In this document: piece after piece, positions 7,651 through 17,563 of the stretch
Position numbering within the stretch: position 1 is the first letter of the stretch
How the letters are laid out: each line of letters starts with the position of its first letter
DNA from: JBNKWA01 sp050299555
GTDB taxonomy: Bacteria > Pseudomonadota > Alphaproteobacteria > Rhodobacterales > Rhodobacteraceae
Assembly (NCBI GenBank): GCA_050299555.1
Contig: JBNKWA010000087.1
Span: forward strand, 100,930 to 164,929
Reading direction: 5' to 3'
Length of the DNA: 64,000 bases
Program-made: the position numbers and the translations under genes
Notes under the pieces: generated by a model
What the model was told of the DNA's origin: nothing
Database searches by the model: none
The model's input: only the letters and a program-made list of their open reading frames with translations

Positions 7651-8922
7651 ATGGACTTCCAGAACCTGTCGCTCGCCGATTTGAAGGCTAAGAGCCCGGC
7701 CGATCTGTTGCAGATGGCCGAGGAGCTCGAGATCGAAAACGCGTCCTCGATGCGCAAGGGCGAAATGATGTTCGCCATCCTGCGCGAGTTTGCCGAGGAA
7801 GGGGTGGAAATCTCCGGCGACGGGGTGCTGGAGGTGCTGCAGGACGGCTTTGGCTTCCTGCGCTCGCCCGAGGCCAACTATCTGTCCGGTCCCGACGACA
7901 TCTATGTCAGCCCGAACCAGATCCGGCGGTTTTCGCTGCGCACCGGCGACACGGTCGAGGGGGTGATCCGGGCGCCCAAGGAAAGCGAACGCTATTTCGG
8001 CCTGGTCAAGGTCAACCGCATCAACTTCGAGGATCCCGAAAAGGCGCGCCACAAGGTGCACTTCGACAACCTGACGCCGCTTTATCCCGACCAGCGGTTC
8101 AAGATGGAGATCGAGGATCCGACCATCAAGGACAAGTCGGCGCGGATCATCGACCTGGTTTCGCCGATCGGCAAGGGCCAGCGCTGCCTGATCGTGGCCC
8201 CGCCGCGCACCGGCAAGACGGTGCTGATGCAGAACATCGCGCACTCCATCGAGAAGAACCATCCGGAGTGCTTCCTGATCGTGCTCTTGGTGGACGAGCG
8301 GCCCGAGGAAGTCACCGACATGCAGCGCAGCGTCAAGGGCGAGGTGATCTCGTCGACGTTCGATGAGCCGGCGACCCGCCACGTGGCGGTCAGCGAGATG
8401 GTCATCGAGAAGGCCAAGCGGCTGGTGGAGCACAAGCGCGACGTGGTGATCCTGCTCGATTCGATCACCCGGCTTGGGCGCGCCTACAACACAGTGGTGC
8501 CGTCCTCGGGCAAGGTGCTGACCGGCGGCGTCGATGCCAACGCCCTGCAGCGGCCGAAGCGGTTCTTCGGCGCGGCGCGGAACATCGAGGAAGGCGGGTC
8601 GCTGACCATCATCGCCACGGCGCTGATCGACACCGGCAGCCGCATGGACGAGGTGATCTTCGAAGAGTTCAAGGGCACCGGCAACTCGGAGATCGTGCTC
8701 GACCGCAAGGTCGCCGACAAGCGCGTCTTCCCGTCGATGGACATCCTGAAGTCCGGTACCCGCAAGGAAGACCTGTTGGTGGACAAGGGCGAGCTGACCA
8801 AGATGTTCGTGCTCAGGCGCATCCTGAACCCGATGGGCACCGCGGACGCCATCGAATTCCTGCTTGGCAAGCTGAAACAGACCAAGACCAACAGCGAATT
8901 CTTCGATTCCATGAACAGCTGA
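7651..8922 (+). CDS. rho: Transcription termination factor Rho
   Basis: Rho is the hexameric RNA-dependent helicase that ends transcription at Rho-dependent sites. The N-terminal helical domain (LADLKAKSPADLLQMAEELEIEN) is followed by the RNA-binding cold-shock fold with GFGFLRSPE, the Walker A P-loop APPRTGKTVLMQ, and LLDSITRLGRAYN (Walker B and Q-loop region). At 423 residues from the ATG at 7651 it has the standard length. Poly-T intrinsic terminators look scarce in this window, so Rho may do much of the termination here. Confidence 0.97.
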   Translation: MDFQNLSLADLKAKSPADLLQMAEELEIENASSMRKGEMMFAILREFAEEGVEISGDGVLEVLQDGFGFLRSPEANYLSGPDDIYVSPNQIRRFSLRTGDTVEGVIRAPKESERYFGLVKVNRINFEDPEKARHKVHFDNLTPLYPDQRFKMEIEDPTIKDKSARIIDLVSPIGKGQRCLIVAPPRTGKTVLMQNIAHSIEKNHPECFLIVLLVDERPEEVTDMQRSVKGEVISSTFDEPATRHVAVSEMVIEKAKRLVEHKRDVVILLDSITRLGRAYNTVVPSSGKVLTGGVDANALQRPKRFFGAARNIEEGGSLTIIATALIDTGSRMDEVIFEEFKGTGNSEIVLDRKVADKRVFPSMDILKSGTRKEDLLVDKGELTKMFVLRRILNPMGTADAIEFLLGKLKQTKTNSEFFDSMNS

Positions 8923-8947
8923 GCTGCGGCGCCTGGGCGCCGATAGT

Positions 8948-10240
8948 GTGGTGGTGACGGGTGGCGATACCATATTTGCCCCGGCGACCGCGCGCGGGCA
9001 GGCAGGCATCGCGGTGGTGTGCGTCTCGGGACCAAGGTCCCATGACGCGGTGGCGGCCCTCGCTGGCGATGTGCCGGCGCTGCGGCGGGCAAGCCTCAGG
9101 ACCCTGAGCGATCCGACCAACGGCGAGCGACTGGACCAGGCGCTGATCCTGTGTTTCGGGCCGGGTGCCAGCTTTACCGGCGAGGCGATGGCCGAACTGC
9201 AGGTGCATGGTGGCGCCGCGGTGGTTTCGGGCGTGCTGGAGGCACTGGCCCGGCTGCCGGGGCTGCGGCTGGCGGAGCCTGGGGCGTTCACCCGGCGGGC
9301 GCTGGACAACGGCAGGCTGGATCTGGCGCAGGTCGAGGGGCTGGCCGATCTTATCGCGGCCGAGACGGCGCTGCAGCGGCGTCAGGCGCTGAAGGTGATG
9401 CAAGGCGCGCTGTCTGCGCGGACCGAGGCGTGGCGCGCGGCGCTGGTGCGGGCCATGGCGCTGTTGGCGGTGACGATCGACTTTGCCGACGAGGAGGTGC
9501 CGGAGGATGTCCGCGCCGAGGTGGCGGGGCTGGTCGGCGAGGTGAAGTCCGGCATCGCGGCGGAGCTTGCCGGCAGTGTCGCCGCTGAGCGGGTGAGGGA
9601 CGGGTTCGAGGTTGCCATCGTCGGTGCGCCGAACGTCGGAAAATCCACACTTCTCAATTGCTTGGCCGGGCGCGAGGCGGCGATCACGTCATCCGTGGCC
9701 GGTACCACCCGTGACGTGATCGAGGTGCGGATGGACCTGTCCGGGCTGCCGGTGACGCTGCTCGACACCGCTGGTCTGCGCGAGACTTCGGATGCGGTGG
9801 AGCGGATTGGCGTGGCGCGGGCAACCGAGCGTGCGATCGCCGCCGACCTGCGGGTGTTTCTGGTCGAAGGGGAAGAGCGGCTGCCGGTATCAGCGCAGCC
9901 GGGCGACATTACCGTGGGCGCCAAGGCGGACTTGGGCGGTGAAGGCGTGTCGGGGCTGACCGGGCTGGGCGTGGAGCGGCTTCTGGCGGAGATCGGAGAT
10001 GTGCTGGGCGCGCGTGCCTCGGGGGCGTCCTCGGCGATCCGGTTGCGGCACCGGCTGGCGCTGGAGGCAGCGCTGGGTGATTTGGAATCGGCTGAAGCTG
10101 GTGTAATGAGCGGTGAAGCTGAAGAGGTCGTGGCCGAGATGTTGCGGCAGGCGGTGCGGTCTCTGGACGTTCTGGTTGGCCGGGTAGACGTGGAAGACAT
10201 ACTAGATGTTGTGTTTTCATCATTCTGTCTAGGCAAATAA
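8948..10240 (+). CDS. mnmE: tRNA uridine-5-carboxymethylaminomethyl modification GTPase MnmE
   Basis: MnmE works with MnmG to modify U34 of tRNAs reading split codon boxes. The N-terminal tetrahydrofolate-binding domain begins DTIFAPATARGQAGIAV; the G domain has GAPNVGKSTLLN (G1), DTAGLRE (G3) and a G4 reading AKAD in place of NKxD; the C-terminus ends with the invariant Cys motif FCLGK. Three GTG codons in a row (8948, 8951, 8954) make the start uncertain by one or two residues. One base separates its stop from the mnmG start. Confidence 0.95.
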   Translation: MVVTGGDTIFAPATARGQAGIAVVCVSGPRSHDAVAALAGDVPALRRASLRTLSDPTNGERLDQALILCFGPGASFTGEAMAELQVHGGAAVVSGVLEALARLPGLRLAEPGAFTRRALDNGRLDLAQVEGLADLIAAETALQRRQALKVMQGALSARTEAWRAALVRAMALLAVTIDFADEEVPEDVRAEVAGLVGEVKSGIAAELAGSVAAERVRDGFEVAIVGAPNVGKSTLLNCLAGREAAITSSVAGTTRDVIEVRMDLSGLPVTLLDTAGLRETSDAVERIGVARATERAIAADLRVFLVEGEERLPVSAQPGDITVGAKADLGGEGVSGLTGLGVERLLAEIGDVLGARASGASSAIRLRHRLALEAALGDLESAEAGVMSGEAEEVVAEMLRQAVRSLDVLVGRVDVEDILDVVFSSFCLGK

Positions 10241-10241
10241 G

Positions 10242-12119
10242 GTGTTTCACGTGAAACAAGCCCAGTTCGATGTGCTCGTGGTCGGTGGTGGCCACGCTGG
10301 CTGCGAGGCTGCGCAGGCGGCGTTTCGCATGGGCGCACGGACGGCGCTGGTGACCCATCGCTTTGACCGCATCGGCGAGATGTCGTGCAATCCGGCCATC
10401 GGGGGCCTCGGCAAGGGGCACCTGGTGCGCGAGATCGACGCGCTGGACGGGGTGATGGGCCGGGTGGCGGACCGGGCCGGGATCCAGTTCCGGCTGCTGA
10501 ACCGGCGCAAGGGTCCGGCGGTGCAGGGCCCGCGAACCCAGGCCGACCGCAACCTGTACCGGGCAGCGATGCAGGCGGAGTTTCGGTCACGGCCGGGGCT
10601 CCGGGTCATCGAGGCAGAGGTAGCCGACCTGATCGCGGTGGGCGAGCGGGTGACCGGCGTGGTGCTGAAGGACGGGGTGGAGATTTCCGCCGGTGCAGTG
10701 ATCCTGACTACCGGGACCTTCCTGCGCGGGGTGATCCATGTCGGCGAGCAAAGTTTCGACGGCGGCCGCATGGGTGATGACGCGGTCGTGCCGCTGGCCC
10801 GGCGGATCGAGGCGATGGGTCTGCCGCTGGGCCGGCTGAAGACGGGGACGCCGCCGCGGCTTTCCGGGCGGTCGATTGATTGGGCGCGGCTGGAAATGCA
10901 GGAGGCGGACGCCGAGCCGGAGCTGTTCTCGTTCATGTCGGCGGGGCCGACGGTGCCGCAAATTGCCTGCGGCATCACCTGGACCAATTCGGCCACGCAT
11001 GAGGTTATCGCTGAGAATCTTGGTCGATCGGCCATGTATGGCGGCAGGATCAGCGGCGTCGGTCCACGCTATTGCCCGTCGATCGAGGACAAGGTGGTGC
11101 GCTTTGCCGACAAGAACGCGCACCAGGTATTTCTGGAGCCCGAGACCCTTGACGGCGCGGTGGTCTATCCGAACGGCATTTCCACCTCGCTGCCCGAGGA
11201 TGTGCAGGCGCGGTATGTGCGGACGATCGTTGGCCTGGAGGGCGCCGAGATCCTTCGCCCGGGCTATGCCATCGAGTATGACTTTGTTGATCCCCGTGCG
11301 CTGGATGGTGGTCTGGCGGTCAAGGGATACAAGGGGTTGTATCTGGCCGGGCAGATCAACGGCACTACGGGCTATGAGGAAGCCGCCGCGCAAGGGCTTG
11401 TTGCCGGTCTGAATGCGGCTGCCTTTGCGGGTGACGGCGAACCGATCCGGTTTGACCGTGCGGAGGCCTATCTCGGGGTTTTGATCGACGACCTGGTCAC
11501 TCGCGGCGTTAGTGAGCCCTATCGGATGTTCACCTCGCGGGCCGAGTTCCGGTTGTCGCTGCGGGCCGACAATGCCGACCAACGGCTGACGCCGAAGGGC
11601 ATTGCGCTGGGTTGTGTTGATGAGGCGCGGCGGCGGGCGTTCGAGGAGAAGCGCGTGTCACTGGCGGCGGCGCGGGCGGTCGCGGGGCGCTTGACGCTGA
11701 CGCCGAACGAGGCGGGGCGGCACGGATTGCGGCTCAACAACGATGGCATTCGGCGCTCGGTGCTGGACCTTCTGGCGCAAAATTCCGTTGAAATCGAGCA
11801 ACTTACGAGCATCTGGGCCGAATTCGGCGCGATACCGCCGCATGTCCGCACGCAGCTTGGGCGTGATGCGCGATACGCTGTCTATGTGGAGCGGCAAGCG
11901 GCGGAAGTGGAGACTCTGCGTCGGGAATCGTCGCGCGAGATCCCGGTTTCGTTGGATTACAGGGCGATTTCGGGGCTTTCGGCCGAATTGCAGGGTAAGC
12001 TTGCCAGGGCGCGCCCGGAAAACCTGGGTCAGGCGGCGCGGATAGACGGCATGACACCGGCCGCGCTGGTGCTGATCCTGGCTCAACTTCGCCGAGGCGA
12101 GAAGCGGAAGTCTGCCTGA
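10242..12119 (+). CDS. mnmG: tRNA uridine-5-carboxymethylaminomethyl modification enzyme MnmG
   Basis: MnmG (GidA) is the FAD-dependent partner of MnmE. The FAD-binding motif VVGGGHAGCEAA is near the N-terminus, followed by SCNPAIGGLGKGHLVREIDALDG and a second conserved block LKTGTPPRL. At 625 residues it is full length. The GTG start lies in a parS palindrome, so the first codons (MFHVKQ) are dictated by the ParB site; alphaproteobacterial MnmG proteins commonly begin MFHVK for this reason. Its stop overlaps the rsmG start (TGATG). Confidence 0.97.
   Translation: MFHVKQAQFDVLVVGGGHAGCEAAQAAFRMGARTALVTHRFDRIGEMSCNPAIGGLGKGHLVREIDALDGVMGRVADRAGIQFRLLNRRKGPAVQGPRTQADRNLYRAAMQAEFRSRPGLRVIEAEVADLIAVGERVTGVVLKDGVEISAGAVILTTGTFLRGVIHVGEQSFDGGRMGDDAVVPLARRIEAMGLPLGRLKTGTPPRLSGRSIDWARLEMQEADAEPELFSFMSAGPTVPQIACGITWTNSATHEVIAENLGRSAMYGGRISGVGPRYCPSIEDKVVRFADKNAHQVFLEPETLDGAVVYPNGISTSLPEDVQARYVRTIVGLEGAEILRPGYAIEYDFVDPRALDGGLAVKGYKGLYLAGQINGTTGYEEAAAQGLVAGLNAAAFAGDGEPIRFDRAEAYLGVLIDDLVTRGVSEPYRMFTSRAEFRLSLRADNADQRLTPKGIALGCVDEARRRAFEEKRVSLAAARAVAGRLTLTPNEAGRHGLRLNNDGIRRSVLDLLAQNSVEIEQLTSIWAEFGAIPPHVRTQLGRDARYAVYVERQAAEVETLRRESSREIPVSLDYRAISGLSAELQGKLARARPENLGQAARIDGMTPAALVLILAQLRRGEKRKSA
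10243..10258 (+). promoter_or_regulatory. parS: parS site 1 (ParB-binding palindrome)
   Basis: The sequence TGTTTCACGTGAAACA is a perfect 16-base palindrome identical to the universal chromosomal parS. It overlaps the GTG start codon of mnmG and lies about 3.5 kb to the right of the candidate oriC. Confidence 0.97.
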
Positions 12120-12745
12120 TGTCCCCCCGGCTGGCGGGGCTCGCTGTTTCACGTGAAACAGAGGACCGACTGGACGCGTTCGTGTCGCTGCTTCAGAAGT
12201 GGAACCGCCGCATCAATCTGATCGGGCGATCCACCGCAGACGATATCTGGTCGCGCCATGTTTCCGATTCCGCCCGCCTTTTGGCGCTGGCGCCGGCGGA
12301 GGCGCTTCGCTGGCTCGATCTCGGCTCTGGTGCCGGGTTTCCGGGAATGGTGCTGGCGGTACTGCTGGCCGAGTTGCGACCGGCGGCGCGCATGACCCTG
12401 GTCGACAGCGACGAGCGCAAGTGCGCCTTTCTGGCCGAGGCGGCGCGGGTCACCGGTATCGCGGTCGATATCCGGAATGCCCGGATCGAGGCGCTGCCGC
12501 CGCAGGGCGCCGAGGTCGTGACAGCGCGCGCGCTGGCACCGCTGACGGATCTTCTGGAGTTGTCGGTCCGCCACCGGGCGCCGGGCGGCGTACTTCTGTT
12601 CCCCAAGGGCCAAAACGCGCAATCCGAATTGACCGCGGCCCGCCGGTTCTGGCATATCGAAGTCGAGACGATTCCTGCCGGACCGGGCCAAGGATCGGAC
12701 CAGCAGGGCGTCACCTTCCGCGTCGGAGAAGCCAGTCGTGTCTGA
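12119..12745 (+). CDS. rsmG: 16S rRNA (guanine-527-N7)-methyltransferase RsmG
   Basis: RsmG (GidB) methylates G527 of 16S rRNA using S-adenosylmethionine. The SAM-binding motif LDLGSGAGFPGMVLAVL is preceded by the family block LLQKWNRRINLIGRST, and VTARALAPL follows. At 208 residues it is full length. The N-terminal VSRET residues are encoded by a second parS. The start ATG overlaps the mnmG stop by one base, and the 3' end overlaps parA by 8 bases. Confidence 0.96.
   Translation: MSPRLAGLAVSRETEDRLDAFVSLLQKWNRRINLIGRSTADDIWSRHVSDSARLLALAPAEALRWLDLGSGAGFPGMVLAVLLAELRPAARMTLVDSDERKCAFLAEAARVTGIAVDIRNARIEALPPQGAEVVTARALAPLTDLLELSVRHRAPGGVLLFPKGQNAQSELTAARRFWHIEVETIPAGPGQGSDQQGVTFRVGEASRV
12145..12160 (+). 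promoter_or_regulatory. parS: parS site 2 (ParB-binding palindrome)
   Basis: A second exact copy of TGTTTCACGTGAAACA, 1,902 bases from the first. It encodes the VSRET residues near the RsmG N-terminus, a motif shared by alphaproteobacterial RsmG proteins. Confidence 0.97.
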
Positions 12746-13560
12746 CAGCCATGCGGCGCATATCGTAGCAGTCACAAACCAGAAGGGCGGCGTCGGCAAG
12801 ACGACCACCGCCATCAATCTCGGCACCGCGCTGGCCGCGATCGGACGCCGCGTGCTGCTGATCGACCTCGATCCGCAGGGCAACGCGTCGACCGGCCTGG
12901 GGGTTCCGCGCGAGGCCCGCAAGATCAGCAGCTATGATCTTATAATGCGTGGGATGCCGCTACATGATGTGGCTCAGGCAACCAATATCCCCAACCTGTG
13001 GATCGCACCGGCGTCGAGTGACCTCAGTTCCGCCGATGTCGAGCTGGTGGCCGATGCCGGCCGCGTGCGTCGGCTGCGCCGCGGATTGCTGCCCGACCCG
13101 GCCCGCGCCTATGACTACATCCTGATCGACTGCCCGCCGTCGCTGAACCTTCTGACCATCAACGCACTGGTGGCGGCGGACTCGGTGATCGTGCCGCTGC
13201 AGTGCGAGTTCTTCGCCCTCGAGGGGCTGTCGCAGCTGATGCTGACGATCCGCGAGATCCGCCAGACGATCAACCCAAGGTTGCGAATACAGGGCATCGT
13301 GCTGACCATGTACGACCAGCGCAACCGGCTCTCCGGCCAGGTGGAAAACGACGTGCGCGAGAACCTCGGCGATCTGGTCTACGACACCATCGTGCCGCGC
13401 AATGTCCGCCTGAGCGAGGCGCCGTCGCATGCCTTGCCGGCGCTGATCTATGACCAGCGCTGCGCCGGTTCGATCGCCTATCAGAAGCTCGCGGCCGAGA
13501 TGCTGCGGCGCATGAAGGACCCGCTGGTGACGGGGCCGTCCGAGGACAAGAGGAGCGAAC

Positions 13561-13577
<17 letters not shown>
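12738..13577 (+). CDS. parA: Chromosome partitioning ATPase ParA
   Basis: ParA binds DNA non-specifically as an ATP dimer and drives movement of ParB-parS complexes. The deviant Walker A motif KGGVGKTTTAINL is at residues 15-27, then LLIDLDPQGNAS and the LIDCPPSLNLLTINAL block. At 279 residues it is a type Ia-like chromosomal ParA without an N-terminal HTH. The GTG at 12738 lies inside the rsmG end; parA overlaps parB by 17 bases. Confidence 0.97.
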
Positions 13578-14451
<874 letters not shown>

Positions 14452-14463
14452 TCGGGCCTGCGG

Positions 14464-15870
14464 TCAAAACCCGAAGGCATTGACGTCGGCGGCGTAGACC
14501 TCGGCGGCGCGCGCGGTCAGCGCCGGCGTCTCCACCTCGTCGAGTGCAAACGGCAGGGCTGACGTTGCGGCGGGCAGCGAGGCGGGCAGCCCGCTGAGCG
14601 CCGCGAGATAGGCCAGCCCGGGTTCCAGCCGGTCCTCGCGCAGCACCGCCGACACCGGCACCCGCGTTGCCAGCGCATCCAGCGCCGGGCGCTGCGGCAG
14701 CCAGGCCGGGTCGGGCCTGAGCGGCGTGCGCCCCGCGGCACTGGCGGCGGCGAAGTCCAGAAATGCCGCCAGCCCGGCGCGCGCCTCGGCGGCGCCGAAG
14801 CCTGCCGCCTCCAGGCCGGCGCGGCGGTCTTCGGGGCCGATCATCGGCATTGCCGCGCCGTGGCTGCGCGCCAGGTGCTGGCGCAGTTCGGTGCTGTGCT
14901 GTGCCTCGCCGAGCAGGACCTGCCGCTGGTAGACCGCGAAAGCCCGGGTCAGTGGGCGGCAGAGATAGGTGAAGACCGGCCGCCCGGGGTTCTTTCGCTG
15001 CCACTGTCCCAGCCCTGCCGCCCCCAGACGCGGGATCGCGCCGGGCAGCAGCGCGGCAAGGCCGTCGTGATCCGAGCCCGGCAGGCGCGCGAAGACCGCC
15101 CGTTCCCCGGCCAGGACCTCTGTCGCCCGCAGGAAGGGCCAGTGGTCGGGCGGCGCCGTTTCGGTTTCGGCGACATAGCCGGAGCGCCCGAGATAGGCCT
15201 CGAAGTCGGCGAAATTGGCGATCCGCTCGGTCAGCGGCAGCACGTTCTGGCGTCGGGTGAGCTGTTTGAGCGACTTCAGGCCTTCGCTCTCGTTCAACCA
15301 GAGGGCGAGCCCGTTCAGCACCGCCACGTCGCGGCACTCCTCGTAGCGGATCGGGAAGAAGGTCTGGCCGGCCTGGCGGATCTGGCGTTCCAGCCCACTG
15401 TACCAGGCGTCGAGATCGGCGCAGTAGGCCTCGAACCCGTCGGCATCGAAATGGGCCGCGACCGCCTTGCGCTTGCGCCCGTCGGCAAGCTTCCACTGGC
15501 CGGTCTGCCGGGCGGTGGTCTCGGACAGGTAGGAGTCGAGCGGTGAGCGCCGCAGCACGATCTTGGCGGCGCGGGGGTCAGCAATGGCCCGGCCGACGAT
15601 GCGCTGGTCGTGGCCGTCGAAGAGCCGGAAGCCGGGCAGCACGTCCGGGTCCGCCGCCCGGATCGCCTCGATCAGCCGTTCGGGGTGGCGGCCGCGCAGC
15701 CCCATGTCGATGCCGAAAAGCGCGTGCTGGCCCTCGTGTCCGATGAAGCCGGGATTGTAGAGCTCGCCGTGGCAGTGAAGGCCCGGGTACTGGTTGATCG
15801 AGGCTTCCAGCAGGTTGGAGCCGGTGCGCATCGCCGCGATGATGACGAAATAGTCGAACGCGCGTGCCAC
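14464..15870 (-). CDS. Two-domain sulfotransferase family protein
   Basis: The N-terminal half resembles Stf0/PAPS-dependent sulfotransferases: a 5'-phosphosulfate loop with AAMRTGSNLLE near residue 14 and a 3'-phosphate motif VLRRSPLDSYLSE near residue 107. The C-terminal half (from about residue 258) looks like a second, degenerate sulfotransferase: VFARLPGSDHDGL where a functional loop would have Lys-Thr-Ala-Gly-Thr, then LCRPLTRAFAVYQRQV and DPAWLPQ. I chose the GTG at 15870 because GGAG lies eight bases before it; a TTG at 15876 is also possible. It is the last gene of the leftward glycosyltransferase string, so a glycan acceptor is likely, but the acceptor is unknown. Confidence 0.8.
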   Translation of the reverse strand: MARAFDYFVIIAAMRTGSNLLEASINQYPGLHCHGELYNPGFIGHEGQHALFGIDMGLRGRHPERLIEAIRAADPDVLPGFRLFDGHDQRIVGRAIADPRAAKIVLRRSPLDSYLSETTARQTGQWKLADGRKRKAVAAHFDADGFEAYCADLDAWYSGLERQIRQAGQTFFPIRYEECRDVAVLNGLALWLNESEGLKSLKQLTRRQNVLPLTERIANFADFEAYLGRSGYVAETETAPPDHWPFLRATEVLAGERAVFARLPGSDHDGLAALLPGAIPRLGAAGLGQWQRKNPGRPVFTYLCRPLTRAFAVYQRQVLLGEAQHSTELRQHLARSHGAAMPMIGPEDRRAGLEAAGFGAAEARAGLAAFLDFAAASAAGRTPLRPDPAWLPQRPALDALATRVPVSAVLREDRLEPGLAYLAALSGLPASLPAATSALPFALDEVETPALTARAAEVYAADVNAFGF

Positions 15871-15885
15871 GGGCAAGGCTCCGGA

Positions 15886-17538
15886 TCAGGCCGGGAGGGA
15901 TGGCGGCGACAGCGTGGGCAGGTCGATGCCGCCCGGCACCATCGGCTGCAAGTCTCGCACGAAGGACGCGAGTTCGGCAAGGCCGGGCCAACCCTCGGTC
16001 GCAAGCTCCAGACCGGCCTCGGCCATGAGGTCGGCGGCCAGCGCGGCGGGCTGGGCCAGCGCGGCGGCAAGCGGCCATCGCCGGGTGGTGGCCTGCGCCT
16101 CGGGGCCGCAAAGCTGGGCGAGGCGGCGGCGCTCGGCGCGGGCAGCGTTTGCCGCGGATTCCGCAAGTGCCGGCGGCGCGAGCCTTGCCCGGTCGCGCCA
16201 CAGTGCCACCAGCCAGGCGTCGTCGATGCGCCAGACATGGGCCATGGGGTCGGCGGCCAGATGCGCGGCCAGATCGGGCTGGTCATCAGGCTCGAACAGG
16301 AGCGCCTGGCGGCGCCCGCGATCCGCCCAGAGGAGTCGCGCGAGATACTGGGCGGGATCCCGGTCGCGGACCGCCGCGGTGCCGGGTAAGTTGCCGGGCA
16401 GGCAGCCGGACCGGAGCGGTCCGGCTGCCTCGCCAGACGCCAGCGCATCCGCGTTGCCGGCGAACAGGCGGCCATGCACCACGCGGTCGGGCCCGGCCGA
16501 GGGCGGCGGCCCGCCGAGGGCGGCGAACCCCTCCAGCACGTCGTAGGCGGCGGCACTGTCGGCGCCGCCCGCCGGCCCGTTCCTGGCGAAGCGGCCCATG
16601 TTCATGACCCCGTCGCGGCCGGCGACCTGTCGCGCCAGCGCCACGTCGAGGATCCGGTCCAGGGCGTCGTCGGTGGTCTTCGGCCGTGGGCTCTGCCTGA
16701 GGAAGCGCTCGTAGAGCCCGTCCGCCCCGGGCCAGATCTTGCGCAGGAAGAACGCGTCCACCGTGGCGATGGCCTCGGCATGGTCGTCGTAATAGACGAA
16801 CGGCTTGCCCTTGCTGTCGAAGCGCGAATAGGTCAGCGAGCGCGGCACCAGCGCCCGGGTGTGCTTGCGCGCCAGGGTCTGGAAATAGGTCTCGTCGGGG
16901 ATCCAGGCGGTGCGGAAATAGCGCCGGTATGCCGGCAGTGCCGGGTCGGCGAGGATCGCCCGGATGGTGGCGCTGGTCAGGCACCACCATTGCGAGCCGA
17001 TATGCGGCACGATGCCATCGGGGATGTGGCGGCGGATGCCGAGCCGGCGCTGCAGCGACACCGAGGTGTCGAAGAGCCACCGGTGACGGTCCCAGGAGAA
17101 CGGGAAGTAGAGCGTGAAGCGCTCGATGGAGAGGCCGTCCACCACCCAGTCCTGGCCGGTCACCGGGACGCTTTCGACGAAGTCGGTGTCGGGGTGGGCG
17201 TCGAGGAACGCGGCAAGCTCGGCCACCGGCCGGATCGGCAGGCAGCTGCCGGAGATCTGGCAGACATGGGTGACCTCGGGCCAGCGCCCGAGCAGCAGCC
17301 GGGCCGTGGTTTCGGCCGCATCCACCAGCGAGAAGGTGCCCCATTCGCAGCGCAGGCGCGGTGCCAGCAGGATGTGGGGATGGCCCACCAGAGCGCCCGC
17401 CACCTCGGCGGCGCGGTCGTCGGGCAGTCGCGCGTCCAGGTGCACCGCCACCCGGCAGTCGCCGTCGGCCAGCACTCGGGCGACCTGCGCCACCCGGCTG
17501 AGCCCGGTATGGGCGAGAAGGATGATCCCGACCGTCAC
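15886..17538 (-). CDS. GT14-type beta-1,6-N-acetylglucosaminyltransferase (core-2 branching enzyme family)
   Basis: The N-terminal ~300 residues match the core-2/I-branching fold: IILLAHTG, VAVHLDARLPD, the RCEWGTFSLVDAA block, a VCQISGSCLPI segment, the SQWWCLTSATI motif and IPDETYFQTL. The last ~230 residues form a separate Ala-rich domain that resembles the DUF5928-type extension of Rhodobacteraceae homologues. The start is the GTG at 17538. It lies 25 bases after the GT2 gene and 15 bases before the sulfotransferase start, in one leftward unit. The sugar donor is inferred from the family only. Confidence 0.8.
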   Translation of the reverse strand: MTVGIILLAHTGLSRVAQVARVLADGDCRVAVHLDARLPDDRAAEVAGALVGHPHILLAPRLRCEWGTFSLVDAAETTARLLLGRWPEVTHVCQISGSCLPIRPVAELAAFLDAHPDTDFVESVPVTGQDWVVDGLSIERFTLYFPFSWDRHRWLFDTSVSLQRRLGIRRHIPDGIVPHIGSQWWCLTSATIRAILADPALPAYRRYFRTAWIPDETYFQTLARKHTRALVPRSLTYSRFDSKGKPFVYYDDHAEAIATVDAFFLRKIWPGADGLYERFLRQSPRPKTTDDALDRILDVALARQVAGRDGVMNMGRFARNGPAGGADSAAAYDVLEGFAALGGPPPSAGPDRVVHGRLFAGNADALASGEAAGPLRSGCLPGNLPGTAAVRDRDPAQYLARLLWADRGRRQALLFEPDDQPDLAAHLAADPMAHVWRIDDAWLVALWRDRARLAPPALAESAANAARAERRRLAQLCGPEAQATTRRWPLAAALAQPAALAADLMAEAGLELATEGWPGLAELASFVRDLQPMVPGGIDLPTLSPPSLPA

Positions 17539-17563
17539 CGCCGGCCCGCCGCGTTGCCTGCGC

